Source of the DNA: Cyclobacteriaceae bacterium
GTDB lineage: Bacteria > Bacteroidota > Bacteroidia > Cytophagales > Cyclobacteriaceae
NCBI GenBank assembly: GCA_958296015.1
Contig: CATQIH010000043.1
Coordinates: 29,079 to 93,078, forward strand
Reading direction: 5' to 3'
Length of the DNA: 64,000 nt
Shown: in pieces, positions 43,415 through 52,301 of the stretch
How positions within the stretch are numbered: position 1 is the stretch's first letter
How the letters are laid out: the number at the start of each line of letters is the position of its first letter
Position numbers and translations under genes: made by a program
The notes under the pieces: generated by a model
Database searches by the model: none
What the model was told of the DNA's origin: nothing
The model's input: only the letters and a program-made list of their open reading frames with translations

Positions 43415-46174
43415 CTATATCCTTAGTTTGGTAGTTTTTGGTAGAGAGGTCTCTACTTTTACAGCTTCAGCTTTTAATGTTTGCAAAGGATGCTGTTTTT
43501 CATTTGTCTGTGGTTGAGCGTTTTTAAGTCCGGTATGCATCATTTTATCCAGTACTTTAGAAAACGAACTCAGACTGAGTATTGCTTCCACGGGTTCCTT
43601 CGTGAAGAGGTCTTTGCCTTTAGCAGATACAGCTTTGGTAATTGCTTTTTCCACCTCTTTGGCTTGTGCTATGTCCATTTCGATAACATCTTTTTTTGAT
43701 GAGGCAGCAGGTGCATTACCTACCTTTTCTGTAACTTTAAGGATTTTGCTTTGAAAATCATGCAGGGTATCTATTGCCTGAGTCTTTAGACTATTACTAT
43801 TGTTACCAAGATGATAAGCAATAGCAGTATGTACTGCCTTTGCCTGATGCTGGTCTATTTCTACTTTTACTTTATCAGTAGGTGTAGCAACATTTGAAAC
43901 ATTATCCTTTTTTTCGGGATCTGCTACTGATTTATTGCTCTTTTCAGGTGCTATTTCTGGTTTACTACTTTTATGTACATCATAATCCAAGGCATTTTTC
44001 TCTGCTCGCGGCAGGCTGCCAGGCACTCCACCAAACAAGGTATCAAAGGCATTGTGGGAAAGCCCGGATACCTGCTGAAACAAACTATCTGCTTGTGTTT
44101 TAAACTTACCAGGTGTGGTATCCAACTGATAATCTACCTTTTGCCTGTGTTGTTGCGTTTGCTTGAGATCTTCGTTAAAGTCTTTGTTTAGAGGCTTAAC
44201 TACTTTCATGATAGGTTCCTGACCCAAAGACTGCTCATTGATAATCTTCTCTAGCTGTTTTTGGGCTGTTTGCAAAAGTCGTTCGTTCTTAGGAAAAGAT
44301 ACTGTTACTTCCGATCCTGCACCCGAAGTGCCATTCAGATAAGTAATACGCGCCGGTGGCTCCTGACCTTTTGGCGTAAACCTGTTCAAAGCATCCGTCA
44401 TCTTTTGGGCAATATTTTCCATTTGCGCTGGCCCCTGTCCACCAAGTATCTTAAGTTGATACTCTCCCTGAGATTGATCGTTTTTACCAGCAGGAGTAGT
44501 TTCGTGAAGGCGAGCCAATAGCTGATGCTGGACTGGCGTAGCAGGATGCTGGATTGCTCCCATTTGATTCATGTTGAACCTGATACCATTTTTATCATTA
44601 TCGTTGGCAAGTACCACTTGTGAGGGTTGCACCCGTTGTACCAGCTGATTGATATATGCCTGTTGTTTTTCGGAAGGCTGTCCACCCGTGCTTACGTACA
44701 TCCGCGTTTCGCCTGGCTTGGGCGGGGATAGCTGATGAAATGACATCGCATCTATTGGGCTTTCCGTAAGCACCATTCGGGATACCTGAAGAGGTTTCAA
44801 TGCTTTGGTCAGCTGCTCTAAGGCTTTGCCCGAAACTTCCACTTTATGATAGCTAAGCTCTTTTCCGGCCTTCTGTGGGTCCTGGTAATAGAACAAATAA
44901 TGCCCGGGCTTCTCAGCATTGTGAATCAATGTTCCTTCCGTTCCCTTAGATATGGTGATTTGCTGATTTCCTTTCCCTATGGTAATATTCTGATTGAGTG
45001 ATAACGGGGGATTGGAGAGCCACACAGCATCCCGACGTTCTCCTTCCGGAAAACCCTTGAAATTGTTGTTACGAATGATCATGGAAGTTACCCCATGATC
45101 GTTTCGCATAGGGAAAACGGTATGGTCAACATTGACTGTTTTTTGCTGCTTGTTGCTCCAGCCCAGTGAGCTAAGCACTTGCTTGAAAAACTCCGGTCTA
45201 AAGATCGTATTCAATGATAACCCACGAGATAGCAAATATTCAGGCTTATCCAGTACAGGTTTGAGGGCATACTTATCTTTAAGCTCTTTAGTCTGTATAT
45301 CTGTCAGTACTTCATCATCTATTCTGATAGATTCTACGGTTTTCTTGTTGGCAACTGTTTCAGAGGATAGGGTAGGGGCCAAGCCGCTAAAATGCTCTTT
45401 GATGTAACGGTTCACTTCCCTTCGGTCGTAGTTATACTGCCAGTTCAGTACATCGATGGCATCTCCTTTTTTGCCATTTGTCTGATCTAAGAAGAACGGC
45501 TTGGTGGTAGGATTTGGATATACCACGATCGCAGTTTCTCCCTTTCGGTAGACCTGACTTTTTGAAGAACCCAGCAGCCCTTTTTTGGTGTCCTGAACGA
45601 AACCCAAGTCTATAAGCATCCGATGCGGGTCCATGGTGCGGGCCGCTTCGCGCCAATCTATGGCAGTGACAGGCTTTTGAGAAGGGTGGGCAGACAGTGA
45701 GGGTTTTGCTCTTTCCAGCATGAGTAAATCAGTAGATTGATGAATATGTGTAGACTTCTGTAGACTTCTGTGTAAATCCTTTTCATGAAGAATAGGAACA
45801 GATACGTTACCCGCATTGAGTACTTTGCGGGCAGCGAAGGCTTGTGAAAACGTATCCGCTGACAGTCCTGGGACTCCCGTAAATAGTTCAATAGCCTTAC
45901 GGCCACGGCCAATTTTAACCAAAGGAGTATCTGTATTCTCCGTAGTAAATGACTTTTCGTCTACTGTAAACTTCCTACGCACACTGGCAAAGGCATCATT
46001 GATTTTTTGAAAGTTTTCAGCACTAGGTTTTACCCAAAGCTGCACGTTATTGAAGTACTTGCTGTCTACGTACTTACGCATCGCAAAATCTCCTACGGCC
46101 AGATAGTCCACACCAAATTTGTTGAACAAGGCCGTCACTTTTTCCTGTTCCGGGCTACTGAGATTGGGTGTCAT
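43415..46174 (-). CDS. Toprim-domain primase-like protein of a mobile element
   Basis: 919 residues. The first 170 residues look nucleotidyltransferase-like (VDYLAVGDFAMRKYVDSKYFNNVQLWVKPS). A DUF3991-like region (about 180-450) comes next, then a Toprim domain with RMVLTESPIDAMSFHQ (Glu about 468) and VVLANDNDKNGIRF (Asp pair about 521), the two acidic motifs of DnaG-type Toprim folds. The last 250 residues are low-complexity and helical, rich in Lys, Gln and Ala. Proteins with this arrangement are common in conjugative and mobilisable elements of Bacteroidota, where they are thought to act in DNA processing. No relaxase motif (HUH or Tyr) was seen. It is followed, on the same strand, by no other element gene; two small genes lie upstream. 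Confidence 0.75.
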   Translation of the reverse strand: MTPNLSSPEQEKVTALFNKFGVDYLAVGDFAMRKYVDSKYFNNVQLWVKPSAENFQKINDAFASVRRKFTVDEKSFTTENTDTPLVKIGRGRKAIELFTGVPGLSADTFSQAFAARKVLNAGNVSVPILHEKDLHRSLQKSTHIHQSTDLLMLERAKPSLSAHPSQKPVTAIDWREAARTMDPHRMLIDLGFVQDTKKGLLGSSKSQVYRKGETAIVVYPNPTTKPFFLDQTNGKKGDAIDVLNWQYNYDRREVNRYIKEHFSGLAPTLSSETVANKKTVESIRIDDEVLTDIQTKELKDKYALKPVLDKPEYLLSRGLSLNTIFRPEFFKQVLSSLGWSNKQQKTVNVDHTVFPMRNDHGVTSMIIRNNNFKGFPEGERRDAVWLSNPPLSLNQNITIGKGNQQITISKGTEGTLIHNAEKPGHYLFYYQDPQKAGKELSYHKVEVSGKALEQLTKALKPLQVSRMVLTESPIDAMSFHQLSPPKPGETRMYVSTGGQPSEKQQAYINQLVQRVQPSQVVLANDNDKNGIRFNMNQMGAIQHPATPVQHQLLARLHETTPAGKNDQSQGEYQLKILGGQGPAQMENIAQKMTDALNRFTPKGQEPPARITYLNGTSGAGSEVTVSFPKNERLLQTAQKQLEKIINEQSLGQEPIMKVVKPLNKDFNEDLKQTQQHRQKVDYQLDTTPGKFKTQADSLFQQVSGLSHNAFDTLFGGVPGSLPRAEKNALDYDVHKSSKPEIAPEKSNKSVADPEKKDNVSNVATPTDKVKVEIDQHQAKAVHTAIAYHLGNNSNSLKTQAIDTLHDFQSKILKVTEKVGNAPAASSKKDVIEMDIAQAKEVEKAITKAVSAKGKDLFTKEPVEAILSLSSFSKVLDKMMHTGLKNAQPQTNEKQHPLQTLKAEAVKVETSLPKTTKLRI

Positions 46175-46484
46175 GATCTATAGATTTCAAAGTGGATGAA
46201 TCAGACAAAGAAACCGGGGCATACCATTCAGGCAAGCCATTGTCGCCGGGTACCAGTACATGAGCGGAGAAGCTCCTGATTTCTTCTGCTGTGAAAGAAA
46301 CATCTGCCCAGCTGTCTTCTTGATCCCAGTCTTCGCCTACATCATAGTCGTGCAACAACCGAGTCAGTGCTTCTTTCTCCTCCGAAGTTCGGCCAGACCA
46401 GGTAGCTCCACCCATAAGAACTTCTTCAAGCATTGGCGTACCATCTTCCAGGTAGACCATCGCATGTTGTGATAATGTTTGCAT
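46155..46484 (-). CDS. small hypothetical mobile-element protein
   Basis: 109 residues, acidic (EEKEALTRLLHDYDVGEDWDQEDSWADVSFTAEE). No signal or membrane segment. It overlaps the Toprim gene by 20 bases and is two bases from the gene upstream, so it belongs to the same operon. It is likely an accessory of the transfer or replication module; no family was recognised. Confidence 0.6.
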   Translation of the reverse strand: MQTLSQHAMVYLEDGTPMLEEVLMGGATWSGRTSEEKEALTRLLHDYDVGEDWDQEDSWADVSFTAEEIRSFSAHVLVPGDNGLPEWYAPVSLSDSSTLKSIDHDTQSQ

Positions 46485-46485
46485 A

Positions 46486-46995
46486 TTAGTGATTGGTTAA
46501 AGGTTGAGAAACTTTCAGATAAGGTATGACGGTAAGATGAATCCGGTTTTGTGGTGTCAGTGTAGGTTTTATCAGCAAAACAATTGGACTACTTAGCTGA
46601 TCTGCCTGGTAGCAAACTTTCACCGGCACACCACTGCACAAATTCTCTATAGTAGCATGTGATGCAGTATTTTCTCCGGGATTAATTCCTACGAAAAAGA
46701 GTCTCTGTAGACTTTCTGCATCTATTGTAGGCATAAGCGTTGGTGCTTTTTCATCTATTCCGGTTTGGAGAGTAGTCGTGTCTGACGTTAGAATAGTCAT
46801 TACCTCTGAATTGTCATCTTCATTGCTATTCAACGAAGCTATATCTTCCTGATAAGCTAAATATGAAAGTTCTTCTACTTCTGCATCATCGCTTTTTGTC
46901 TGAGCACTCAGTGTATTCTTCGTATCATGCAAAGGCTCATCTTCTTCAGAAGCACCTTCAGCATTAGCCCTGTTATTTACCTCACCGTCTTTCAT
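46486..46995 (-). CDS. acidic hypothetical protein, first gene of the element operon
   Basis: 169 residues with an acidic, disordered-looking first half (NAEGASEEDEPLHDTKNT, DDAEVEELSYLAYQEDIASLNSNEDD) and a compact C-terminal half (LQRLFFVGINPGENTASHATIENLCSGVPVKVCYQADQLSSPIVLLIKPTL). No named domain was recognised. Its ATG is nine bases downstream of the 31-bp palindrome at 47005-47035, so the palindrome would overlap the ribosome-binding region or the promoter and probably controls this operon. Confidence 0.6.
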   Translation of the reverse strand: MKDGEVNNRANAEGASEEDEPLHDTKNTLSAQTKSDDAEVEELSYLAYQEDIASLNSNEDDNSEVMTILTSDTTTLQTGIDEKAPTLMPTIDAESLQRLFFVGINPGENTASHATIENLCSGVPVKVCYQADQLSSPIVLLIKPTLTPQNRIHLTVIPYLKVSQPLTNH

Positions 46996-47004
46996 AAGAT
47001 AGAT

Positions 47005-47035
47005 TTTAAAGTTGTAGTAATACTACAACTTTAAA
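47005..47035. promoter_or_regulatory. 31-bp palindromic operator-like site, copy 1
   Basis: Two perfect 14-base arms (TTTAAAGTTGTAGT and its complement) surround a 3-base centre. An identical copy is at 49805-49835. Here it lies 9 bases before the ATG at 46995. Such a long palindrome is either a dimeric repressor site or, as RNA, a hairpin over the ribosome-binding region. Confidence 0.7.
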
Positions 47036-47407
47036 TTAAAAAACAAAACTCTTCAATAAATTTTTTCTTTTGTAATACTGTATACTCATATATATGGGTA
47101 TACATACACATACGTTTATTACATTAAGCACAAGTAATACAGTATTACAATGACATACTATACTTATATATTTTATTTGTATTCACTAAACATATTACAA
47201 ATATACAGCATATAAGTATACAAAGTGTACCTGGATTATTTATTTGCTTAGGTCTCCTTGCACAACGGAACGGCTTCGTCATGAGAATAGGCCAATGCGC
47301 CACGGATTAAGGACTTAGATAAACAAGTAGTGGCAGGGAAAAAGTAGCTTAGTTATTTTACAAACTTACAATATCAATATATTTGTTAAACACATAAAAA
47401 CAATAGC
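47036..47407. other. AT-rich intergenic region with short GC-containing core
   Basis: This 372-base stretch has no gene. Most is A/T with alternating TATA/TACA runs. Around 47250-47345 the sequence becomes mixed (CACAACGGAACGGCTTCGTC and ATGAGAATAGGCCAATGCGCC). It could hold a transfer or replication origin, but I could not identify a nick site or iterons. Confidence 0.3.
47199..47232 (+). repeat. imperfect AT-rich direct repeat, copy 1
   Basis: Shares AAATATA-x-AGCATAT-A ... GTATAC-xx-AGTGTACC with 47652-47692, which has a 7-base insertion. The two copies flank the small gene at 47408-47617. Confidence 0.4.
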
Positions 47408-47617
47408 ATGAAATCAGAAGATGATGAAACTAAAATGTTTCAGATTTTTGCAAAGCATTATGGCCGTGAAGATGCTCACGAAATAGAAACCTGCATTATG
47501 GGTATTATTAAAAAAGGTGAACAACAATATGAGGAAAGACTGATAAACGTATTTATCAAAAACCAGTGGTCAACAGAAGATGCCAGTGCATTTGTTGATG
47601 CAATAAGAATGGATTAA
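47408..47617 (+). CDS. small hypothetical protein
   Basis: 69 residues (MKSEDDETKMFQIFAKHYGREDAHEIETC ... STEDASAFVDAIRMD), acidic and predicted helical. No motif identifies a family. It is the only plus-strand gene in the element and is flanked by imperfect AT-rich repeats. It could be a small regulator or a transfer accessory; neither is shown. Confidence 0.5.
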   Translation: MKSEDDETKMFQIFAKHYGREDAHEIETCIMGIIKKGEQQYEERLINVFIKNQWSTEDASAFVDAIRMD

Positions 47618-47651
47618 TCAGATCATTCACATGTACACATGAGCATACATC

Positions 47652-47692
47652 AAATATATAGCATATTAAACATATGTATACTCAGTGTACCG
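47652..47692 (+). repeat. imperfect AT-rich direct repeat, copy 2
   Basis: Second copy of the repeat at 47199-47232, ending CAGTGTACC. Confidence 0.4.
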
Positions 47693-47719
47693 TACATACT
47701 CGTAGGTGAATACAAATTC

Positions 47720-49771
47720 TTATGGCACCGAAACAGAAGGGTCACGCTTCTCTTTGATCAGATGTTTGAGAGAAGGGTCTGCTTTGATGCGTGTGAGTTC
47801 TTTGTTAATAATATTTCTGACATCTTCCCGTATGCTATAGTAGTTTTTTTGGATGATCTCTTCGGTCCGGTCCACACCATGATTATCATGAAACAGCTCT
47901 TGGTTAAAAGCCGGAACATCTACAAACGTAGCGATATCTGAAGTAATTTCTGATCGATTCACCACTATATCAGCATGAAATACCTTCAATTTAATTTTTT
48001 GCTCCCGCTCATCGGCTACGGCCCCTACAAAAGCACCCTGGCTCAACTCTGCCATGACAGAAGCAGGTATTCGGGAATCTAGCTGTGTAGAAATACTGAC
48101 AGTGGTACCTGTACTGCTGGTGGAAACAGACTGCTTTTTTTGGTTTATTTTACCAAAACGCTCAGCCAATTTTCTGCCTGTATCACCGACTACCTGACCC
48201 ACAAAGACATTTCCTACAATGTTTTCCGTAACAGTAGCCTCTGGTTTGCCATAGTCTCTTTCTAGCTGAGAAAAGTCCTGAAATCCTAACAAAGTTGCCA
48301 CTTTATTCTCTCTAGCCGTAGCAATCAATTGGTCCAGTCCCTTAAAAAAGATAGTGGCTAATTCATCAATGAGCAAACAGCTGGGTATCCGCCCCTTTTT
48401 GTTAACCAGCTTTACCAAACGTGCATTGTAAAGCCCTAATGCGGCACCATACACATTTTGCCGGTCCGGATTGTTCCCCATACAAAGAATCTTGGGTTCA
48501 TCAGGATTGTTGATATCCAGCGTAAAATCATTGCCGGACATAGGCCAGTATAACTGCGGGGAGGCAAGTCGGGCCAGACCGATACGTGCAGAGGCAATTT
48601 GTCCCTCCAGCTGATCGGTGGCTCCTTGCTCATAGGCACTGACAAAAGGCTTCACATACACATCAAGTTCATCGTAAGCTCCCAGTACCGGAAATATATC
48701 TTCATACTTGGCACTGATAAGTTCTATGGCGTGAGGAAAAGTACAATACTTTCCCTTTTCATACAACTTTAAAAACCAAATGACCGCTGTTACAAAATTG
48801 ATGGGTGATTCCACAAAAAAATCTCCCTGTTTGGAAATCCATGACCTGTTGAGATTCAACATAATGGTAGAGGCACTCTCATAGGCATCCGTAATATCCT
48901 TCATCATGGAAGGAAGCAGCGGGTTACACCGATGACTTTTGTGAGGATCATCAAAGTTGATGACATAGAACTTTGGCGGGACTTTGTATTTGTGACGGTT
49001 CTTCAGCCAAACGTTATAAGCAATCCGTGTAAGATCATCAAATTTATAGTCATAGATGTACATGGAAAAGCCCTTGGCAATTAACTGCTTGATATAAGCT
49101 ACAACAAACACAAATGATTTACCCGAACCTGGTGTACCCAGAACCATTCCTCCCCGGAAGGGATTCACCACATTGATCCACCCATGTCGTGTCCTTTTTC
49201 CTAATACATACAGCGTGGGAATGTTCACCGAATAGTCATTCTCCAGCAAACGTTCTTCCTGGGGAAAAGTCTGGTTTTGCTCATTGAATATGTCTTTGCT
49301 GGCATCACCCTGCATCAGACGGCTCACCTGTGTTGCCCCTTTGGTTAAGACAAGCTGTCCTGTAAGATGTACACCTACATAGGCGATCAGCCACCAGGTT
49401 TCCATCACTTCCTGCGGAAAATACCATAGCAGGGCTGAAGTAATTATTAGCAGAACAAGCCCCAGTAGCAGGTTGGTCCAAACTTGTCGTGGGGATATAG
49501 CAGTACTTTTAACACTTTTTGCCCCCAAACCATAGAAGATAGTTCCTCCACCAATGATGAGCAGTATGTACCAGGGGTTAACCAGCCATTGCACATTCCG
49601 CACCAGAAACCCATAAATACCCAGCAGTGGGTCCTGATATAAATCAGGTAGAGCGTCATAGAATAGGGGGAATGCTAACACAAAATAATGGAGAACCATC
49701 ACTAAAAACATACCGATGATGAACCAATATTGCTGAACAATCAACGATTCCCGTTCTTTTGAGGTAAGCAT
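47720..49771 (-). CDS. conjugal coupling protein (VirD4/TraG-like ATPase)
   Basis: 683 residues. Three or four membrane segments lie in the first 135 residues. Walker A is GGMVLGTPGSGKSFVFV (about residue 206-218), and Walker B is CLLIDELATIFF (about 465). A C-terminal TraM-recognition-like part follows, with ENKVATLLGFQDFSQLERDYG and NIVGNVFVGQVVGDTGRKLAERFGK. These are the marks of type IV coupling proteins that bring a relaxase-DNA complex to the channel. The Bacteroidota form of about 680 residues fits. Neither relaxase nor mating-channel genes are in the window, so it may serve a mobilisable element. The 31-bp palindrome lies 34 bases upstream of its ATG. Confidence 0.85.
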   Translation of the reverse strand: MLTSKERESLIVQQYWFIIGMFLVMVLHYFVLAFPLFYDALPDLYQDPLLGIYGFLVRNVQWLVNPWYILLIIGGGTIFYGLGAKSVKSTAISPRQVWTNLLLGLVLLIITSALLWYFPQEVMETWWLIAYVGVHLTGQLVLTKGATQVSRLMQGDASKDIFNEQNQTFPQEERLLENDYSVNIPTLYVLGKRTRHGWINVVNPFRGGMVLGTPGSGKSFVFVVAYIKQLIAKGFSMYIYDYKFDDLTRIAYNVWLKNRHKYKVPPKFYVINFDDPHKSHRCNPLLPSMMKDITDAYESASTIMLNLNRSWISKQGDFFVESPINFVTAVIWFLKLYEKGKYCTFPHAIELISAKYEDIFPVLGAYDELDVYVKPFVSAYEQGATDQLEGQIASARIGLARLASPQLYWPMSGNDFTLDINNPDEPKILCMGNNPDRQNVYGAALGLYNARLVKLVNKKGRIPSCLLIDELATIFFKGLDQLIATARENKVATLLGFQDFSQLERDYGKPEATVTENIVGNVFVGQVVGDTGRKLAERFGKINQKKQSVSTSSTGTTVSISTQLDSRIPASVMAELSQGAFVGAVADEREQKIKLKVFHADIVVNRSEITSDIATFVDVPAFNQELFHDNHGVDRTEEIIQKNYYSIREDVRNIINKELTRIKADPSLKHLIKEKRDPSVSVP

Positions 49772-49804
49772 AACTAATATAGTTTGAGGTGGAAAACATA
49801 CTGA

Positions 49805-49835
49805 TTTAAAGTTGTAGTAATACTACAACTTTAAA
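49805..49835. promoter_or_regulatory. 31-bp palindromic operator-like site, copy 2
   Basis: Identical to 47005-47035. It lies 34 bases upstream of the coupling-protein ATG (49771), the place for a repressor site around the promoter. A TATGTTTT near 49784 could be a weak -7 element. Confidence 0.7.
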
Positions 49836-49903
49836 TGTATATTTAAAACCTAAATAAAAAAATTGTACTGTGCTTCTGCTGACTAAAAGTAAACTGTCAC
49901 CCC

Positions 49904-50383
49904 TTAATCTTTGCTGCCATTGAGTGATAAGAGCCGGGTAGGGCGAGAAGCATTTTCTCTGATTTCAACAAGTACAGCAATTTCAGCATCCGGAAATGAC
50001 AAAGAGACAGTCCCATCGTGAGGGGGCACCGTGGAGGAGAAAATGGTATACTCATTCTGGTCGGTGGCACTTTGATAACCCTTGAACCATTCCTTGATCT
50101 CAAAGGCAGGTAAACCCGGAGCACTCACTAACAACACATCGTCGCTTTTCTTTTGAATAGTGAGCGTGAGCGGAGCATCGCCAAGTGAATCAATAGCAGT
50201 AGCACCATAGGTACCTTCTACCTGGTAGGTTCCTACCAACTGATTCATCATTGCAGTTTTCTCTGCCTGCTGAGAGTCTCCATCATCTTCACTTTCGCTA
50301 CAGCCGCTGCTTAGTAGAACGGCTCCTACCATAGCTATAGGAAAAAAGGCTTTCTTGATATGGCCAAAGCTTAAAAGTTTCAT
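49904..50383 (-). CDS. lipoprotein of unknown function
   Basis: 159 residues with a lipobox VLLSSGC (Cys about 28) after an N-terminal charged and hydrophobic signal, followed by an acidic spacer (SESEDDGDSQQ). The remaining 115 residues form a beta-rich small domain (LVGTYQVEGTYGATAIDSLGDAPLTLTIQKKSDDVLLVSAPGLPAFEIKEW). This has the look of a lipocalin-like or DUF4488/DUF5004-type lipoprotein of Bacteroidota, but the family is not certain. It lies between the coupling protein and the serine recombinase genes and may be element cargo. Confidence 0.65.
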   Translation of the reverse strand: MKLLSFGHIKKAFFPIAMVGAVLLSSGCSESEDDGDSQQAEKTAMMNQLVGTYQVEGTYGATAIDSLGDAPLTLTIQKKSDDVLLVSAPGLPAFEIKEWFKGYQSATDQNEYTIFSSTVPPHDGTVSLSFPDAEIAVLVEIRENASRPTRLLSLNGSKD

Positions 50384-50477
50384 AGGCTTTAAAAAATTGA
50401 AGGTCCATCTCCTATAGCAAATATCATTGGTAGCAGTGAATTCGGCAAGTAACAGAACGATAACTATTTTTTATCAT

Positions 50478-51137
50478 CTAAGACCCAAACAATCGCTGCA
50501 CTTGCACGGCCTGAAACAGTTTGCCCTGAGCCGTCTTAAATCCTGCTTCATTGAGCGTTTTAGCAATATTACTCCAACTATTGCCTCCCGCTCTCAAAGA
50601 AGTGATCATGGCTGCGGCTCTGCGATTATGATCATTTTTAGATGCTTTTGCCTGATTGATCTTCACGCTTTTGCGCGTAGCTGCCCCGGTTTTGAAAGGG
50701 ACACTACCAGTGCGCCACTCTCCTACCTGCTTTCGCTTTTCTGCCAAGGCCGCTTTGGTACGAAGTGCTATCAATTCCCGTTCCCGGTCTGCAATGGCCA
50801 TAAACAACGTCAGTGTGAATTTATCTAGGTTGGGAATGTCACAGGATTCCAGACGTTGGTCCAGCATCCGGTAAATCTGTAGAGCATCTTCAGTATTGCG
50901 GGAGAGCCGGTCTATCTTGGCAACCACCAGAGTAGCCTTGTGTTCCTGGCAGCGGCGAACGGCGGTCATTAACTGCGGACGATTGAGTAAATCTTTTCCA
51001 GATTTCGTCTCTACAAATTCGGCAAGGATCTCTTTGTCTTTATAAAAGTGATTGACATAAGTGCGCTGCGCCTCCAGGCCCAGCCCCGAGTCTCCCTGCT
51101 TTTTGGTAGAGACACGGTAGTAGATAACATATTGCAT
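50478..51137 (-). CDS. serine recombinase (resolvase/invertase family)
   Basis: 219 residues. Catalytic Ser10 lies in YYRVSTKKQGDSGLGLEAQR, and further catalytic-domain motifs are VVAKIDRLSRNTEDALQIYRML and LFMAIADRERELIALRTKAALAEKR. A short helix-turn-helix (SLRAGGNSWSNIAKTLNEAGFKTAQGK) closes it. Size and order fit small serine resolvases or invertases. No invertible segment or res-site repeat was found next to it. It probably resolves or rearranges the element, and is on the minus strand. Confidence 0.9.
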   Translation of the reverse strand: MQYVIYYRVSTKKQGDSGLGLEAQRTYVNHFYKDKEILAEFVETKSGKDLLNRPQLMTAVRRCQEHKATLVVAKIDRLSRNTEDALQIYRMLDQRLESCDIPNLDKFTLTLFMAIADRERELIALRTKAALAEKRKQVGEWRTGSVPFKTGAATRKSVKINQAKASKNDHNRRAAAMITSLRAGGNSWSNIAKTLNEAGFKTAQGKLFQAVQVQRLFGS

Positions 51138-51336
51138 AGTAGGACGATTCGTTTAATCAATAGTAGACAAATTTCCTGTTATTTACAAGAGCACAACGCC
51201 CGTTAAGTTCATGTAAAAAATACCTAAGTGACACTAAATACATAATACTTCAATCTTTAACAGGCTATAGGTTCCAGTTAATAGGAATGAAAGCAGAGAA
51301 CAAAAACCGATAGATTATAAGCGCGGCTACTCAAAC

Positions 51337-51618
51337 ATGTCAAAACGCAAAGCCTGTATTAAAACCCCACGCTCATATGACATGCAGTTTTGGTGCAAGC
51401 GACCGTCGCACGGGTCGTCCCTTTTTCTCACGCGGCAAAAAGACTACGGCATAAACCGCTTACCGCTACGCTCCCGCTATTTATTCCGTGGGACGGCCCC
51501 CGTTTCCTGTTTTGCCTTGGGCTTGCCCACCGTCCTACCCGCTTCAAAAAAGAGACGAGGCATCTGCAAAAAAACACATGTCGCCCAGACCGGGTCTCAC
51601 ACTCTAATCCTAAACACC
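51337..51618 (+). other. GC-rich stretch with hairpins upstream of radC
   Basis: The stretch is open in frame with the radC-like gene, but the translation (basic, Arg/Pro/Cys-rich) has no family and is probably not coding. It contains hairpins: CGACC...GGTCG at 51400-51417 and GGACGG...CCGTCC at 51491-51535. It is richer in G+C than nearby DNA. It may be an element origin or a structured RNA leader. Confidence 0.35.
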
Positions 51619-52083
51619 ATGGACAGGAACATTATTTTCCCCAACACAGTGGCAGAAATCCGTCTCAGCTACTCTTCTAAAGTGAAACCCAGCTTGCGGC
51701 CAAAAATCTCTAGCTCAGCTGATGCAGCAGAAGTGCTCCGCATCAAGTGGAAGAAAAACCGTCTAAGCTTTGTAGAAGAATTCAAAGCCATGCTGCTGAC
51801 CCGAAGCAACCAGGTAATTGGCATTGTATCCATCAGCCAGGGTGGTTTGTCAGGTACGGTGGCTGATCCTAAGCTGATCTTTGCCGCAGCATTGAAAGCG
51901 TCAGCCTCAAGTATCATTCTTTCGCATAATCATCCCAGCGGAAACTTGAAGCCATCTGACGCAGATATCCGCCTAACACGCAAAATGAAAGAAGCAGGAC
52001 AGTTTCTGGATTTACCGGTGTTGGATCATATCATCCTGACGCAGGAGAGCTATTATAGCTTTGCTGATGAAGGTATGCTATAG
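51619..52083 (+). CDS. RadC-like JAB/MPN-domain protein
   Basis: 154 residues from ATG 51619. The first half (VAEIRLSYSSKVKPSLRPKISSSADAAEVLRIKW) and the JAMM motif SHNHPSGNLKPSDADI (HNH at about 104-106, Asp about 115) define RadC/JAB family metal-binding proteins. The N-terminal helix-hairpin-helix of full RadC is missing; this short form is common on conjugative elements and near integrases. Upstream in-frame sequence to 51337 is not supported by homology. A strong terminator lies eight bases after the stop. Confidence 0.85.
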   Translation: MDRNIIFPNTVAEIRLSYSSKVKPSLRPKISSSADAAEVLRIKWKKNRLSFVEEFKAMLLTRSNQVIGIVSISQGGLSGTVADPKLIFAAALKASASSIILSHNHPSGNLKPSDADIRLTRKMKEAGQFLDLPVLDHIILTQESYYSFADEGML

Positions 52084-52090
52084 AGTTCAG

Positions 52091-52116
52091 GGGGAAGCTT
52101 ATGCTTCCCTTTTTTT
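52091..52116 (+). terminator. Rho-independent terminator after radC
   Basis: GGGAAGC TTAT GCTTCCC followed by seven T: a perfect 7-bp stem, a 4-base loop and a U tract, immediately downstream of the radC-like gene. Confidence 0.85.
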
Positions 52117-52258
52117 GCATCTCATAAAAGTAAGTCCATTAAAGAATATTACAAATAGATCATAAAAGGCTTGCTATTACCTCAAAAAGTCTACCAGGCT
52201 ATTTTATATTAGATAGGTATAAGTTTACAGACCATATTTGTAAAGAAGCAGTATATTT

Positions 52259-52269
52259 CTACAACTTTA
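52259..52269 (+). promoter_or_regulatory. half-site of the 31-bp palindrome upstream of the WYL gene
   Basis: CTACAACTTTA matches 11 bases of one arm of the 31-bp palindrome, 33 bases before the WYL gene start. It may be chance in AT-rich DNA. Confidence 0.25.
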
Positions 52270-52301
52270 TAACAGATCTTTTTTATTTTAACACAATTTG
52301 C

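Noticed and set aside
43415..46174. Toprim protein as the relaxase of the element
   Set aside because: No HUH histidine cluster or conserved catalytic tyrosine region of relaxases was seen, only the Toprim acidic motifs.
50478..51137. Serine invertase driving an RHS phase switch
   Set aside because: No inverted repeats flanking any RHS segment near the gene were found, and the RHS genes are 28 kb away.
51337..51618. Protein extension in front of the radC-like gene
   Set aside because: The translation is Arg/Cys/Pro-rich with no homology; the radC family pattern starts at 51619.
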